A stretch of DNA of 64,000 nucleotides from the NCBI GenBank assembly GCA_963707965.1, contig CAVPRR010000006.1, positions 372,001-436,000 of the forward strand, in the 5' to 3' direction. The notes below the pieces were generated by a model. The model was given only the letters and a program-made list of their open reading frames with translations, had not been told where the DNA came from and made no database searches. The position numbers and the translations under genes were made by a program. This stretch comes from VRUE01 sp963707965. GTDB taxonomy: Bacteria; Actinomycetota; Thermoleophilia; Solirubrobacterales; 70-9. Below, in pieces: positions 15,558-24,982 of the stretch. The first letter of the stretch is position 1. The number at the start of each line of letters is the position of its first letter.

Positions 15558-16889
15558 GTGGATAGATCCAGGAACGGGCGCAGGAACCAGACTCGCTACG
15601 GCGGGAACGGCGCCGGCGTCTCGAACCCGCGGGCGCGCCAGCGGGCACTGGCGATCGGAATCGTCGATGGCCGTGAGGACGGCGATTCCCTGGCCGAGCT
15701 GAAGGAGCTGCTGCGAACCGCCGGCGTGGCGACGGCGGGCGAGGCTCTCCAGCCGCGCGCGGCACCCGATCCCGATCGCTACTTCGGGCGCGGCAGGCTG
15801 GCCGAGGTGAAGGCGCAGATCGCTGCCAGCGATGCGAACCTAGTCGCCTGCGACGACGAGCTCGCGCCGCGCCAGGAGCGCAACCTGGAGGCCGCGCTGG
15901 GCGTGCCTGTCATCGACCGCACGGCCGTGATCCTCGACATCTTCGCCGACCATGCCCACTCGGCCGAGGGCAAGCTCCAGGTCGAGCTGGCGCAGCTCGA
16001 GTACAACCTGGCGCGGATGCGCGGCCTGTGGACGCACCTGGAGCGACTCGGGGGCGGGATCGGGACGAGAGGGCCCGGCGAGACCCAGATCGAGACGGAC
16101 CGCCGCCTGGCGCGCAACCGGATCGCCGCGCTGCGGCGCCGGCTCGAGCGGCTGGAGCGCAACCGTGGCGTGATGCGCGCCCGCCGGGAGCGTTCCTCCC
16201 TGCCGCGGGTGGCGCTAGCCGGCTACACGAACGCCGGCAAGTCGACGCTGCTGAACGCGATGACCGGGGCCGGAGCGGGGGTGGGGGACAGGCTCTTCCA
16301 CACCCTCGACCCGATGACCCGCAGCTTCCAGCTGTCGGGCCGCGACTTCCTGCTCACCGACACGGTCGGCTTCATCGAGAAGCTTCCCCATCAGCTCGTG
16401 GAGGCCTTCAAGGCGACCCTGGAGGAGACGGTCCTCGCCGACCTGATCCTGCACGTCGTGGACGCCCATGCGACTGATGAGCAGCGGCGGGCCAACATGC
16501 GCGCGGTCGATTCCGTGTTGGAGGAGATCGGGGCCGGCGACCGGCCACGCCTACTGGTCCTCAACAAGGCGGATCTCCTGGAACCGGGCGAGCGCCACGA
16601 GGCGCTGCTGCATCATCCCGGGGCGGTGCTGGTCTCGGCCCTGACCGGCGAGGGACTGGAGCAGTTGCGCGAGCGGATCGCAACGGCGTTCGAGGACACG
16701 CTGGCCGAGGTCGAGCTGCTCGTCCCCTACAGCGAGGGAACGCGGCTGCACGAGCTGCACGAGGTCGCCGGCGACCTGGAGCGCATCGAGCGCGAGGACG
16801 GCGTGCTGGTGCACGCCAGACTGCCGGTCAGCGAGCTGCACCGCTTCGAGGACCTCCGAACCACCGACCGCGCCGGCGACACCGCGTAG
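15558..16889 (+). CDS. hflX: GTPase HflX
   Basis: 443 residues from the GTG at 15558. An N-terminal nucleotide-binding domain (FGRGRLAEVKAQI, LVACDDELAPRQERNLEA, VIDRTAVILDIFADHAHS) precedes the coiled linker GTRGPGETQIETDRR and the G domain: G1 GYTNAGKST, G3 DTVGF, G4 NKAD. HflX is a heat-shock GTPase that splits or rescues stalled 70S ribosomes. Start choice rests on the TACAAT -10 box 8 nt upstream; a start 30 bp earlier is possible. Confidence 0.94.
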   Translation: MDRSRNGRRNQTRYGGNGAGVSNPRARQRALAIGIVDGREDGDSLAELKELLRTAGVATAGEALQPRAAPDPDRYFGRGRLAEVKAQIAASDANLVACDDELAPRQERNLEAALGVPVIDRTAVILDIFADHAHSAEGKLQVELAQLEYNLARMRGLWTHLERLGGGIGTRGPGETQIETDRRLARNRIAALRRRLERLERNRGVMRARRERSSLPRVALAGYTNAGKSTLLNAMTGAGAGVGDRLFHTLDPMTRSFQLSGRDFLLTDTVGFIEKLPHQLVEAFKATLEETVLADLILHVVDAHATDEQRRANMRAVDSVLEEIGAGDRPRLLVLNKADLLEPGERHEALLHHPGAVLVSALTGEGLEQLRERIATAFEDTLAEVELLVPYSEGTRLHELHEVAGDLERIEREDGVLVHARLPVSELHRFEDLRTTDRAGDTA

Positions 16890-16955
16890 ACCGCTCGCCA
16901 GGGGAGGGTACGGGCGTCCCTGTTCGCGAGTTCTCAGCGCTGTAGGGTGGCGGCC

Positions 16956-17387
16956 GTGGAGCTGCCGGTTGCGAAGCTGAAGGACGGAGCCGTGGTGCCG
17001 AGCCGCGCGCATCCGGGCGACGCCGGGCTGGACCTGCACGCCTGCGAGGCCGCGCATCTCGGGCCGGGGGAGAGGTGGAGCGTCGGCACCGGGATCGCGG
17101 TGCAGATACCCGAGGGACACGCCGGGCTGGTCCTGCCCAGATCCGGGCTGGCCCGAGAGCACGGGATCGCGCTGGTCAACGCCCCGGGGTTGATCGACGC
17201 CGGCTACCGTGGAGAGGTGCGGGTGCTGCTGCTCAACACCGATCCCGCCGATACGTTCCGGATCGAGCCGGGGGACCGGATCGCCCAGCTCCTCGTCGCG
17301 CCGATCGCGCTGCCCGAGCCGGTCGAGGCCGGCTCGCTCAGCGAGTCCGTCCGCGGCGACGCTGGCTTTGGCTCAACGGGCCGCTGA
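16956..17387 (+). CDS. dut: Deoxyuridine 5'-triphosphate nucleotidohydrolase (dUTPase)
   Basis: 143 residues. The five trimeric dUTPase motifs are present: HPGDAGLDLHA (1), PRSGLA (2), NAPGLIDAGYRGE (3), GDRIAQLLVAP (4) and the C-terminal GDAGFGSTGR (5). It hydrolyses dUTP to dUMP, keeping uracil out of DNA and supplying thymidylate synthesis. The GTG at 16956 is preferred over that at 16947 because TAGGGT (16943-16948) would then be 7 nt upstream. Its 3' end overlaps the tail of the RTX pseudogene on the other strand. Confidence 0.95.
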   Translation: MELPVAKLKDGAVVPSRAHPGDAGLDLHACEAAHLGPGERWSVGTGIAVQIPEGHAGLVLPRSGLAREHGIALVNAPGLIDAGYRGEVRVLLLNTDPADTFRIEPGDRIAQLLVAPIALPEPVEAGSLSESVRGDAGFGSTGR

Positions 17388-19722
17388 ACTTACGGACAGC
17401 GAAGCGGAAGAGCGCCGGCGAGCGGTCGCGGTTGCCGGCCCCATCGATCGCGAAAACCTCGAAGACGTGCCGCCCCGGCGGCAGGCGATAGGCGCGGGGC
17501 GAGCGGCAGGACCCGAAGCGACCGCGGTCGAGCCTGCAGCGGAAGCGCGATCCTGGCTCATTCGAGCTGAAGGCGAAGACGACCTTGCGCCATTAGTGGG
17601 TAGACTCACCTTGCAGGACGGTGGAGGAGCAGGTCAGCGGAGGCAGTCCGTCCGGAGGCGGTGCGGGCTGGGCAGCGGGGGCGACTCCGGCTCGGGATCG
17701 GATTGGCGGGGTCCCCGGGGGCCGGAAGCTGTTCTGGCGCGCTCTTCGACGTCCTCGCAGCCACCCGGCGCGGGGTTCTGTAGTCGTCGGCTTCCGTCGG
17801 GTGGGATGTCGATCAGGGCGGTGTCCCGGCCCGGCGCCGCAGTCGATGTGATGTCGGTATCGCCTGAGTTGGCGAGGATCGAGTCGTCGCCGCCGAGGGC
17901 GAAGTAGCAGTCGTGTCCAACCCTGCCCAGCAACTGGTTGGGGTCCGCATCGCCGACCAGGATGTCGTCGAAGCTGTCCCCTCGACGTCCTCGATCCCGA
18001 GCGGGTTGACAGCGGCCCGCTGCCGCACTCGGGCTGATCGCCGGACCGACCAGCCCCACCGTCCCGGCGTCCAGGTCGTGCCATCACCGGTTCGAAGTTT
18101 GCCCAGGAGGCGTTGTCGCGATTCGCGGGGCCGCCATCCAGTCTGTCGCCGTCGCAAACCGAGTTGGAGATGAGGAGGTCCTCGCCGGTGCCGCCGTCGA
18201 GCGCGTCGGCACCCTCGTTGTTGAGCACGGCGTCGTCGCCGCCAGGGCACTGACCGAGTCGTCTCCGGCGCCGTCGACGAGAGCGTCTTCGGCCGGCGCC
18301 CCGTCGGGACGTCTTCGCCGTTGCCGCCGAGCGACGATCGAGGTGTCGGCGGGAAGTCGGCCACGGTGAGAGTGTCATTTCCGTCGAGACCGGCGAGGAC
18401 GATCGAGTCGGGTGGAGGGGAGTGCGCATTCGGCCTGAGCGGGTTCGAGCACTTCGCAGCCGCTTGCGGGCGATGGGGCTGCGGTCGAATGCAGAGCCTG
18501 ATCCGAGGGTGAGCGAGACCGCTTGCGATTCGCTGTCGTAGGAAGCCTCGATTTCGTCGGCGGCTTTGCTGCCTGTCACGTAAAGCTCTGGCTCGGCGCT
18601 TTCCTCAGGCGCCACCAGACCGGCGCTCACCTTGTTCGGATCGCGAGGCATCGCGTCTTTCCACCGGCCTCGCACGAAACAGACGCCGAACCGCCTTCGC
18701 AGCTGTCTGTGCCGGTGCCGCCGTCGAGCGAGCCTTCGCAGGGGCGTCCTGCGAGCTGGTCGCCCTCGTCTCCTCCGTACAGCACGTCGGTGCCCCCTCA
18801 CCGCGGATCACGTCGGCGCCGCCGCCGCCGTAGATCTCTCCGACCTCGGCGTGCCGACGATGAAGTCCGGGAACGGGGTGCCGATCGATCCTCTCGAAGC
18901 TCATCTCCGTCGAGGTCCGGACGTCGACTCCGCCGTCGCGGCCGCCAGCCATCGGGGGCGACGCCGTTGCCGTCTTCGAGCTTTGGGGTCGTCGAGGTCG
19001 ATGTAGACGCCGCGTCCCTCGCCGTGCTTCGGGAAGCCGACGTATTCGCGAACAGCGGGTACCGTCGGAGGGTCGGGGTGGTCCGAGAAGCCAGGCGTCA
19101 CCCCGGTCGCGTAGCTGAGTGTGTCGACGTCGACTCCGCCCGCCGCTGTCGGCGATGGCGTCGAGGTGGCGTCGCCACGGACGAGGTCGTTGCCGCGCCT
19201 CGCCGTCGATCGAGTCGGCGCCAAAGCCGCCGGAGAGCAGGTCGTTTCCCGGACCCACCTCGCAGGCGGTCGTCGCCGATGCCGCCGTAGAGACGGTCGT
19301 TCCCTTCGCCGCCGTTCAGGACTGTCGTTGCCGCGCTCGCCGAAGATCACGTCGTCGCCCGGGCCGCCGTCGAAGGTCTGGCTCCGGACCCCGAGGTGAA
19401 GGCACTCGCCGGTGCAGGGGGCGCCCGCCGCGATCGGGGCGGCGACGATCGTGTCGTTCCCTGCGCCACCCTGAACCGAGCTGACGCCGGCTGGAACGCG
19501 AATCATGTCGTCGCAGGGCGTGCCGAGTATCGCCTCGCCGATCCTCTGCGGCCCTTCCGCACAACTCGGCGCCGCGCTCGCCGCCGGGGCAGACGCCACC
19601 AGCGTGCCGCCAGCGTCAGCAGCAGCGCGGCGTCGCCGCGCCACCAGCGCGGTCGAGGTTTGGTCCCCATCGTGGTCGAAAGCTCGACCGTGCCGGGTGG
19701 TTCGGTGGGATCGCATATTCAC
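17338..19722 (-). pseudogene. RTX-type calcium-binding repeat protein, frameshifted and interrupted
   Basis: Minus-strand reading begins at GTG 19722 with a basic leader and Ala-rich stretch, then acidic Gly-Asp nonapeptides (GGAGNDTI, GGPGDDVIFGERGND, GGEGNDRLYGGIGDD, GPGNDLLSGGFGADSI, GGGGADVIRGEG) typical of secreted hemolysin-type calcium-binding repeats. These fall in all three frames, with switches every 30-100 bp, for example near 19309 and 19245. Further down, a second repeat block (DSFDDILVGDADPNQLLG) is followed by an in-frame TAA at 17593-17595 and then an Ig-like tail (KVVFAFSSNEPGSRFRCRLD, LPPGRHVFEVFAIDGAGNRD) to TGA 17338. Many single-base indels plus a nonsense codon mean no full product. 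Confidence 0.75.
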
Positions 19723-19805
19723 TGACTACCTGAACCGTGCCATCGCCAGTCAGTCGCGCAGTGCGACCTCGCGCGCGCAATGCTCGGCCGCGCAGCTCGA
19801 GGGTG

Positions 19806-20492
19806 TCATCGAATGGATCGAGATCGGGGGCGAGAGCCGTAGCGGTGCTCCAGCGCGAGGGCGATCAGGCGGTCGGCCAGCCAGGCGTTCTTGGGGAGCA
19901 GAGGGCCGTGCAGGTAGGTGCCAATCAGGTTGTCGCGGCGCACCCCCTCGAAGCCGTCCTTGCCGTTGTTGCCGAAGCCCTTCAACACGCGGCCGAGCGG
20001 CGTGGCGCCCTCGCCGAGGTAGGTGCGGCCGCCGTGGTTCTCGAAGCCGGCGATCGTCTGCGGGCCGCTGCCGAGGTCGGCCTCGATCGCGACGTTGCCG
20101 ATCAACCGCTCGCCCGGCTCGCGCACCGTCTCCAGGTCGGCCAGGCCGAGGCCCGGCAGGCGCTCCTCACCCAGCTGGTAGCTGTGGCCGAGCAACTGGT
20201 AGCCACCGCAGACAGCGAGCATGACCGCCCCGTCGTCGATCGCTGCCGCCATCGCCTCGCGCTTACTGGCGACCATGTCGGCGGCGACTGCCCGCTGGTC
20301 GCGATCCTGGCCGCCGCCGAGGTAGAGAAGGTCGTGCGCGGACGGGTCCAACCCCTCGCCGGGGCCGGCCGCCGCATAGGAGAAATCAATCCCACGCCAC
20401 TCGCACCGCCGCCGCAGGAAGACGATGTTGCCGCGGTCGGCGTAGATGTTCATCTGCTCCGGGTAGAGAGCGAGGACGCGAAGATCCATCAT
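19806..20492 (-). CDS. gatD: Lipid II isoglutaminyl synthase glutaminase subunit GatD
   Basis: 228 residues, a CobB/CobQ-like class I glutamine amidotransferase. The nucleophile Cys95 is in AVCGGYQLLG, the catalytic His in GTYLHGPLLPKN, with YADRGNIVFLRRR at the N-terminus and GFENHGGRT. GatD releases ammonia from glutamine for MurT, which amidates D-Glu of lipid II. The start overlaps the upstream methyltransferase stop (ATGA), placing GatD last in a four-gene operon. Confidence 0.93.
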   Translation of the reverse strand: MMDLRVLALYPEQMNIYADRGNIVFLRRRCEWRGIDFSYAAAGPGEGLDPSAHDLLYLGGGQDRDQRAVAADMVASKREAMAAAIDDGAVMLAVCGGYQLLGHSYQLGEERLPGLGLADLETVREPGERLIGNVAIEADLGSGPQTIAGFENHGGRTYLGEGATPLGRVLKGFGNNGKDGFEGVRRDNLIGTYLHGPLLPKNAWLADRLIALALEHRYGSRPRSRSIR

Positions 20493-21280
20493 GTCTCCCT
20501 TGCCAGCATGACCACCGTTGAGCCAACGTGGTCGGCTGTTTCCGCAACCTCGCGCCGGCCGGCCGGCCGCAACCCGGCGGCCGCCGCCTCCTCCTCCAGC
20601 GTCGCGGCATCCAGCTCACGCAGCCGGATCTCGTCGAGCTCCTCGCTCATCTCTCCGCCCGGCGCCACCGTTTGCCGCAGCCGCCGCACCACCATCTCGT
20701 CCCCGTCCACGGCGGTCTCCAGCGGCAGGCTCGAGTAGACCCAGCCCTCGACCTCGCGTACGTCGGGGACTGCGCGCAGCTCGAGGTCCGAGTCGCCGGC
20801 ACCCACCGTCATCTCACTGGGAAGGCCCTCCACGAGTGCCACTCCAAACCCACCTCCGGGTCGCAGGTGCGAGGCGGCGCATGACAGGCAGGCGATCCGC
20901 TCCTCGGCGCCCGCAAACAGCTGCAGGAGCTGCATGGGGGCGATCGCCAGGCCGAATTCGACACCCAGCCGGAAGTCCCGAGCATCGCCCACCTCGGCCT
21001 CCGCCGGCAGCTCACGGGCCCGTTCGTTGAGGGCCGCAACCATGCCCGGGTCGAGGTCGAGCCCGTGCACGGGATGCCCGCGCCCGGCCAGATACAGCGC
21101 GACCCGCCCAGTTCCGCAGCCCAGGTCCAGAATGGGCCCATCGGTGGAATCAGCCAGTTCCTCCCACAGCGGCAGGTCCGCCGCGTAAGCGCCGCACTCA
21201 ACGTCGTGCCAGACGACGGCGGCCTCCGGATCAGGCAGGGGCAGGAACCGCCGGTCGCCGACTCGCTCCGCGGGCCTCAT
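20489..21280 (-). CDS. SAM-dependent methyltransferase embedded between murT and gatD
   Basis: 263 residues from the ATG at 21280, which overlaps the murT stop (ATGA). Class I methyltransferase: motif I LDLGCGTGRVALYLAG (about 52-67), GLDLDPGMV, the acidic residue in VGDARDFRL, then AIAPMQLLQLF and HLRPGGGFGVALVEG. The C-terminal half (DEIRLRELDAATLEEEAAAAG) is typical of small-molecule methyltransferases. Overlap with both MurT and GatD suggests co-translation and a substrate linked to wall precursor work, but the substrate itself is unknown. Confidence 0.85.
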   Translation of the reverse strand: MRPAERVGDRRFLPLPDPEAAVVWHDVECGAYAADLPLWEELADSTDGPILDLGCGTGRVALYLAGRGHPVHGLDLDPGMVAALNERARELPAEAEVGDARDFRLGVEFGLAIAPMQLLQLFAGAEERIACLSCAASHLRPGGGFGVALVEGLPSEMTVGAGDSDLELRAVPDVREVEGWVYSSLPLETAVDGDEMVVRRLRQTVAPGGEMSEELDEIRLRELDAATLEEEAAAAGLRPAGRREVAETADHVGSTVVMLARET

Positions 21281-22668
21281 CGCCAGAACTCCTCTGCCAG
21301 GCCCCGTCCCGACAGCACCTTGTGCAGTTCGAGCAGCGCGGTGTAGGTGGGGAGGGCGAAGAGTCGCTCGGGCGCCTCGGCGACGGCCCGGTCCAGCGAC
21401 GGCTCGATCTGCGGCTCGACCGCGATCGCCGCTTCCGGCCAGCCGGCGTACTTGAGCCGCAGCGCCATCTCGGGCGCACGCGTTCCGGCGCAGGTGACGC
21501 GGCGCACTGCGCCGGCCAGGAGCTCGAAGTCCGCGTCCCAGACCCACGAGATGTCGCGACCGTCGGCGATCCTGTCGTTGAGGGCAATCCAGAGGTCGAG
21601 ATCGGATTCCCCTGCCTCGAGTCGAAGCGTGCGCAAGACCTCGTTGGTTCCCGCCGGGTTCTTGACGAGCAGAATCGACACCTGCTTGGGGCCGATGCCG
21701 ACCGTCTCGACCCGACCGAAGGCGCCACGCATCTCCGCCAGGGCCGGCGCGATGCACTCGGTTGCGATCCCCAGCTCCAACGCTGCGGCGATCGCAGCCA
21801 GCGCGTTGTAGGCGTTGTAGAGCCCCGGCAGCGGCAGCTCGACTTTTAGCTCGCCGCTCGGCGTGCGCAGCGTGAGCGAGGAGCCACGCATTCCGTGCAG
21901 CTCGATCCTCGTGGCTGCCACGTCGGGCTCGGGTCGTGCGGCGCCGCAGTTGGGGCATGAGTAGTGGCCCAGGTGACCGACGAAGGCGCGCTCGTACGTG
22001 TACGGGTGACCGCATCGACGGCAGTGCTTGGCGTCGAAGGCGTGCTGCAGCTCGGGCAGGGCCTGGGACGCATCGTCGATACCGAAGTAGACGATGCCCT
22101 CGCGTCGCTGCCCGTCGGCGTCGCGCCCGAGATCGGCGACCAGCGGATCGTCGGCGTTGAGGACAAAGCGGGTGCTGCCGGCCCGCTCGCCGACCGTCGC
22201 GGCCCAGCGGTCGGCGAGCGTCTCGATCTCCCCGTAGCGGTCGAGCTGGTCGCGAAAGAGGTTGCCGAGGACGACCAGCGACGGGTCGAGCTGGCGGGTG
22301 ACCACCGGCAGCCAGGCCTCATCGACCTCGAACAGCCCCTCTCTGCCACGCTGCTCGAGTAGGGCCGTGGCAATGCCCCAGGTCATGTTCGAGCCGGCCC
22401 TGTTGTGCACCGGGATGCGTCGTTCGGAGGCGAGCAGCGTGGACAGCATGCCGGAGGTCGTCGTCTTGCCGTTGGTGGCGCTGACCAGCGTCACGCCCCG
22501 GTCGAGGTGCGCGCCGAGACGCGCGATCGCCCGTGGATCCATCCGCAGCAGCAATCGCCCAGGCAGTGTCGTACCACCACCGCGACCGCTGGCCCGGCTG
22601 GCGGCGCCGACCGCACGCGCAAGGAGGCGCTTAACGCCGAACAGAGCCTGGTTCGAAGCCGTGCTCAC
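21277..22668 (-). CDS. murT: Lipid II isoglutaminyl synthase ligase subunit MurT
   Basis: 463 residues, Mur ligase-like. P-loop SATNGKTTTSGML (about 44-56), PVHNRAGSNMTWGIAT, the MurT-specific Cys4 zinc ribbon (CRRCGHPY and CPNCGAA), and the C-terminal DUF1727 domain with NDRIADGRDISWVWDADFE. With GatD it converts the alpha-carboxyl of D-Glu in lipid II to D-isoglutamine, which matters for cross-linking. GTG start at 22668; the first 38 bp overlap the lipid-kinase gene. Confidence 0.95.
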   Translation of the reverse strand: MSTASNQALFGVKRLLARAVGAASRASGRGGGTTLPGRLLLRMDPRAIARLGAHLDRGVTLVSATNGKTTTSGMLSTLLASERRIPVHNRAGSNMTWGIATALLEQRGREGLFEVDEAWLPVVTRQLDPSLVVLGNLFRDQLDRYGEIETLADRWAATVGERAGSTRFVLNADDPLVADLGRDADGQRREGIVYFGIDDASQALPELQHAFDAKHCRRCGHPYTYERAFVGHLGHYSCPNCGAARPEPDVAATRIELHGMRGSSLTLRTPSGELKVELPLPGLYNAYNALAAIAAALELGIATECIAPALAEMRGAFGRVETVGIGPKQVSILLVKNPAGTNEVLRTLRLEAGESDLDLWIALNDRIADGRDISWVWDADFELLAGAVRRVTCAGTRAPEMALRLKYAGWPEAAIAVEPQIEPSLDRAVAEAPERLFALPTYTALLELHKVLSGRGLAEEFWR

Positions 22669-23563
22669 TCCCCCCGTCCTGGGGCGGGACCAGGACCTTC
22701 AGCGCCCGCGGCAGGAGGCGCAGCGACACGGGCAGATCGGTGATGTGCTCACCGTCGGCGTAGACGGCGAACGGGCGACTCGCGCTCAGCTCCAGACGGG
22801 GGGCGCGGAAGACGCTCACCTCGTCCTCCTCGACGTGCGTGCCCTTGAACACCTTCGGCAGGTTACTCAGGAACCGCAGCTTCCCAACCTCCCCGACCGC
22901 AACGATGTCGAACTCGCCGTCGGAGAGGTCGGCGTGCGGGGCCAGCATCATGCCGCCCCCGTAGGCCCTGCTGTTCGCCGCCGAGACCGAGTAGCCGGTG
23001 AAGCGAAGCCGCTCCTCGCCGACCCGCACGGTGAAGCGGGCGGGCTTCCAGCTCAGCAACGTCCGCAGTCCCGCGTAGGCGTAGACGAGGTTGCCGCGCA
23101 GCAGCTTCGTCTCGTTGGCCACCCGGTTGGCCTCGGCGTCGAAGCCGGTGCTGGCGATCCCCAGGAATCGCTCGCCGTTCGCCTCGCCGACATCGATCTG
23201 ACGTGTGCACCCGGCGGCCAGGACCGCCACCGCGCCCTCGGGGTCCTCTGGGATACCGAGCACGCGCGCCAGGTCGTTACCCCGTCCACCGGGCACGATC
23301 CCGAGCGGTGTCTCCGAGCCCGCCAGGGCGCCTCCGACCGCGCCGATCAGCCCATCGCCGCCCATCACCACCGGTATCTCGCCTGCACCAGCAGCGCGCA
23401 GCGCCCGCTCCGCGCCGTCGCGAAGCCCGCGCGTCCGCTCGACCCGGAAGACGAGGCGCCGCGCGTCCAGCTCCTGCTCGACCCGCGGCAGCAGCTTGAG
23501 GCAGCGGCCGTGCGCCGAGGCGGGATTGACCAGCAGCGCCAGGGGCATCCCCTCGATCTCCAT
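22631..23563 (-). CDS. Diacylglycerol kinase/YegS-family lipid kinase
   Basis: 310 residues. The DAGK catalytic domain has LLVNPASAHGR (about 9-19), VVMGGDGLIGAVGGAL and PGGRGNDLARVLGIP; the beta-rich C-terminal domain has NSRAYGGGMMLAPHADLSDGEFD. The family phosphorylates diacylglycerol or related lipids at the membrane. ATG at 23563 follows TAGGCT by 8 nt (23572-23577, minus), and no other promoter is evident before murT, so it probably heads the murT-methyltransferase-gatD operon. Confidence 0.88.
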   Translation of the reverse strand: MEIEGMPLALLVNPASAHGRCLKLLPRVEQELDARRLVFRVERTRGLRDGAERALRAAGAGEIPVVMGGDGLIGAVGGALAGSETPLGIVPGGRGNDLARVLGIPEDPEGAVAVLAAGCTRQIDVGEANGERFLGIASTGFDAEANRVANETKLLRGNLVYAYAGLRTLLSWKPARFTVRVGEERLRFTGYSVSAANSRAYGGGMMLAPHADLSDGEFDIVAVGEVGKLRFLSNLPKVFKGTHVEEDEVSVFRAPRLELSASRPFAVYADGEHITDLPVSLRLLPRALKVLVPPQDGGSEHGFEPGSVRR

Positions 23564-23618
23564 CGCGCGGCAGCCTATTCGTGTCGCCCCCCTTGAAGTG
23601 CCGGGACTTCAGCGCCAC

Positions 23619-23690
23619 ACCGTCCCGAACCGACCCACCAGATGGTCCCGGAACCGATTCGCCACATGGTCCCGAACCGATCCACCCGAT
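23619..23690. repeat. ~23-bp degenerate direct repeat, three copies
   Basis: Three units carrying CCCG(G)AACCGA, followed by a CCAC/CCACC-type spacer and ATGGTCCC joins, fill most of the space between the lipid kinase and the cyclophilin gene. Units are 22-24 bp and differ at a few positions. No coding reading is convincing. It lies just upstream of two divergent leaderless promoters. Confidence 0.6.
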
Positions 23691-23735
23691 GGGGATCGCT
23701 TCTCGCAAATCCAGGTTGGCTAGGATCCCCCGCCT

Positions 23736-24419
23736 ATGGAGGGGAGTTCGGACCGCAACAAGTGGATCGTCCTTGGCGTCTTCGCCCTGGTCGCGGCCGC
23801 CGTCGTGGCCGCAATCCTGATCTCCCGAGGCGGAGGCGACAACGGATCCGCCACCACCGTCGAGAGCGCGGCGGGCTGCAGGCGAGTCGAGGCCCCGAAG
23901 CCGAAGGACGTGAGCTACGAAGCGCCCAAGCAGACGGTGACCAAGGGGGAGACGCTGACCGCGGTCGTCGAAACCAGCTGCGGCACCTTCGACATCGCGC
24001 TTGACACCAAGCGGGCCCCGAAGACCGTCAACTCCTTCGTCTTCCTCTCCGAAGAAGGCTTCTACGACGGCCTCACCTTCCACCGGGTCGTGCCTGGCTT
24101 CGTCATCCAGGGCGGCGATCCCCTCGGCAGCGGCACCGGCGGCCCCGGTTACAGCGTCGACGAGAAGCCCCCAAGCAATCTGGCCTACACGAAGGGAACC
24201 GTCGCGATGGCCAAGAGCTCAGCGGAGCCGCCCGGGCGCTCGGGCAGCCAGTTCTTCGTGGTCATCGGGGCGGACGCTGGGCTCTCGCCCGAATACGCGC
24301 TGGTCGGCAAGGTCGACAGGGGGCTTGCCGTTGTCGAAAGGATCGGCACCCTCGGCAAGGCCGACGAAACACCCAAGCAGACGGTCCTGATCGACAGGAT
24401 CAGGATCGAAAAGGGCTGA
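23736..24419 (+). CDS. Membrane-anchored cyclophilin-type peptidyl-prolyl isomerase
   Basis: 227 residues. A short charged N-terminus is followed by one membrane helix (about 10-30, IVLGVFALVAAAVVAAILIS), then a linker and an extracytoplasmic cyclophilin domain: FDIALDTKRAPKTVNSF, GLTFHRVVPGFVIQGGDP, GTVAMAK, GSQFFVVIG and FALVGKV-type EYALVGKVDRG. It isomerises X-Pro bonds in exported proteins. ATG 23736 lies 9 nt after TAGGAT (23721-23726). Confidence 0.92.
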   Translation: MEGSSDRNKWIVLGVFALVAAAVVAAILISRGGGDNGSATTVESAAGCRRVEAPKPKDVSYEAPKQTVTKGETLTAVVETSCGTFDIALDTKRAPKTVNSFVFLSEEGFYDGLTFHRVVPGFVIQGGDPLGSGTGGPGYSVDEKPPSNLAYTKGTVAMAKSSAEPPGRSGSQFFVVIGADAGLSPEYALVGKVDRGLAVVERIGTLGKADETPKQTVLIDRIRIEKG

Positions 24420-24481
24420 GCGCCCCTCTCAAGACCCGGCAACACACGCCTGGCGCGGCGAACACCATCTAATCTCCGCCC

Positions 24482-24982
24482 ATGGCGAAGGTTGGCGTGG
24501 GAGATGTGGCACCGGACTTCTCACTGCCGGGGACCGGCGGTAAGACCTACAAACTGTCGGATCTGCGTGGCAGGAACGTTGTCCTCGCCTTCTACCCGGG
24601 TGACGACACCCGCGTCTGCACAGCGCAGTTCTGCTCCTACCGGGACAACGGAGACCGTCTCGACGAACTAGGCGCCGAGGTGCTGGGAATCTCGCCCCAG
24701 TCGGTCGATTCGCACGAGCGCTGGACCGAGGAGAGGAGCCTCAACGTTCCGCTGCTCGCCGACGAGGACCTGGCGGTGAGCAAGAGCTACGGCGTCGTCG
24801 GTTGGGCGGGCCCGTTCGCGAAGCTGGCGGGGATCGACAATGCATCCGGCGGTCGCTACGTGATGCGGGCGGTCTTCGTGATCGACGCCGACGGGGTCGT
24901 TCGCTACAGGCATGTGTCGAGGACCGGCGCCAGATTCCAGACGGTCGGCGATCTCGAGCAAGCCGTCGCGGCGCTGGCCTGA
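24482..24982 (+). CDS. Peroxiredoxin (AhpC/TSA, BCP-like)
   Basis: 166 residues with the thioredoxin fold. APDFSLPG near the start, FYPGDDTRVCTAQFC with peroxidatic Cys46 and a nearby Cys51 (five residues on, as in BCP/PrxQ alpha types), then VFVIDADGVVRYRHV. It reduces hydrogen peroxide and organic peroxides. ATG 24482 is 6 nt after TAATCT (24470-24475). The stop overlaps the next start by one base (TGATG). Confidence 0.92.
   Translation: MAKVGVGDVAPDFSLPGTGGKTYKLSDLRGRNVVLAFYPGDDTRVCTAQFCSYRDNGDRLDELGAEVLGISPQSVDSHERWTEERSLNVPLLADEDLAVSKSYGVVGWAGPFAKLAGIDNASGGRYVMRAVFVIDADGVVRYRHVSRTGARFQTVGDLEQAVAALA

Noticed and set aside
19723..19805. A regulatory RNA between gatD and the RTX pseudogene
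   Set aside because: Only 83 bp with no stable hairpin or conserved motif seen.
22863..23499. Several overlapping ORFs on both strands inside the lipid-kinase gene
   Set aside because: Shadows; the minus-strand frame 22631-23563 has the full DAGK motifs.
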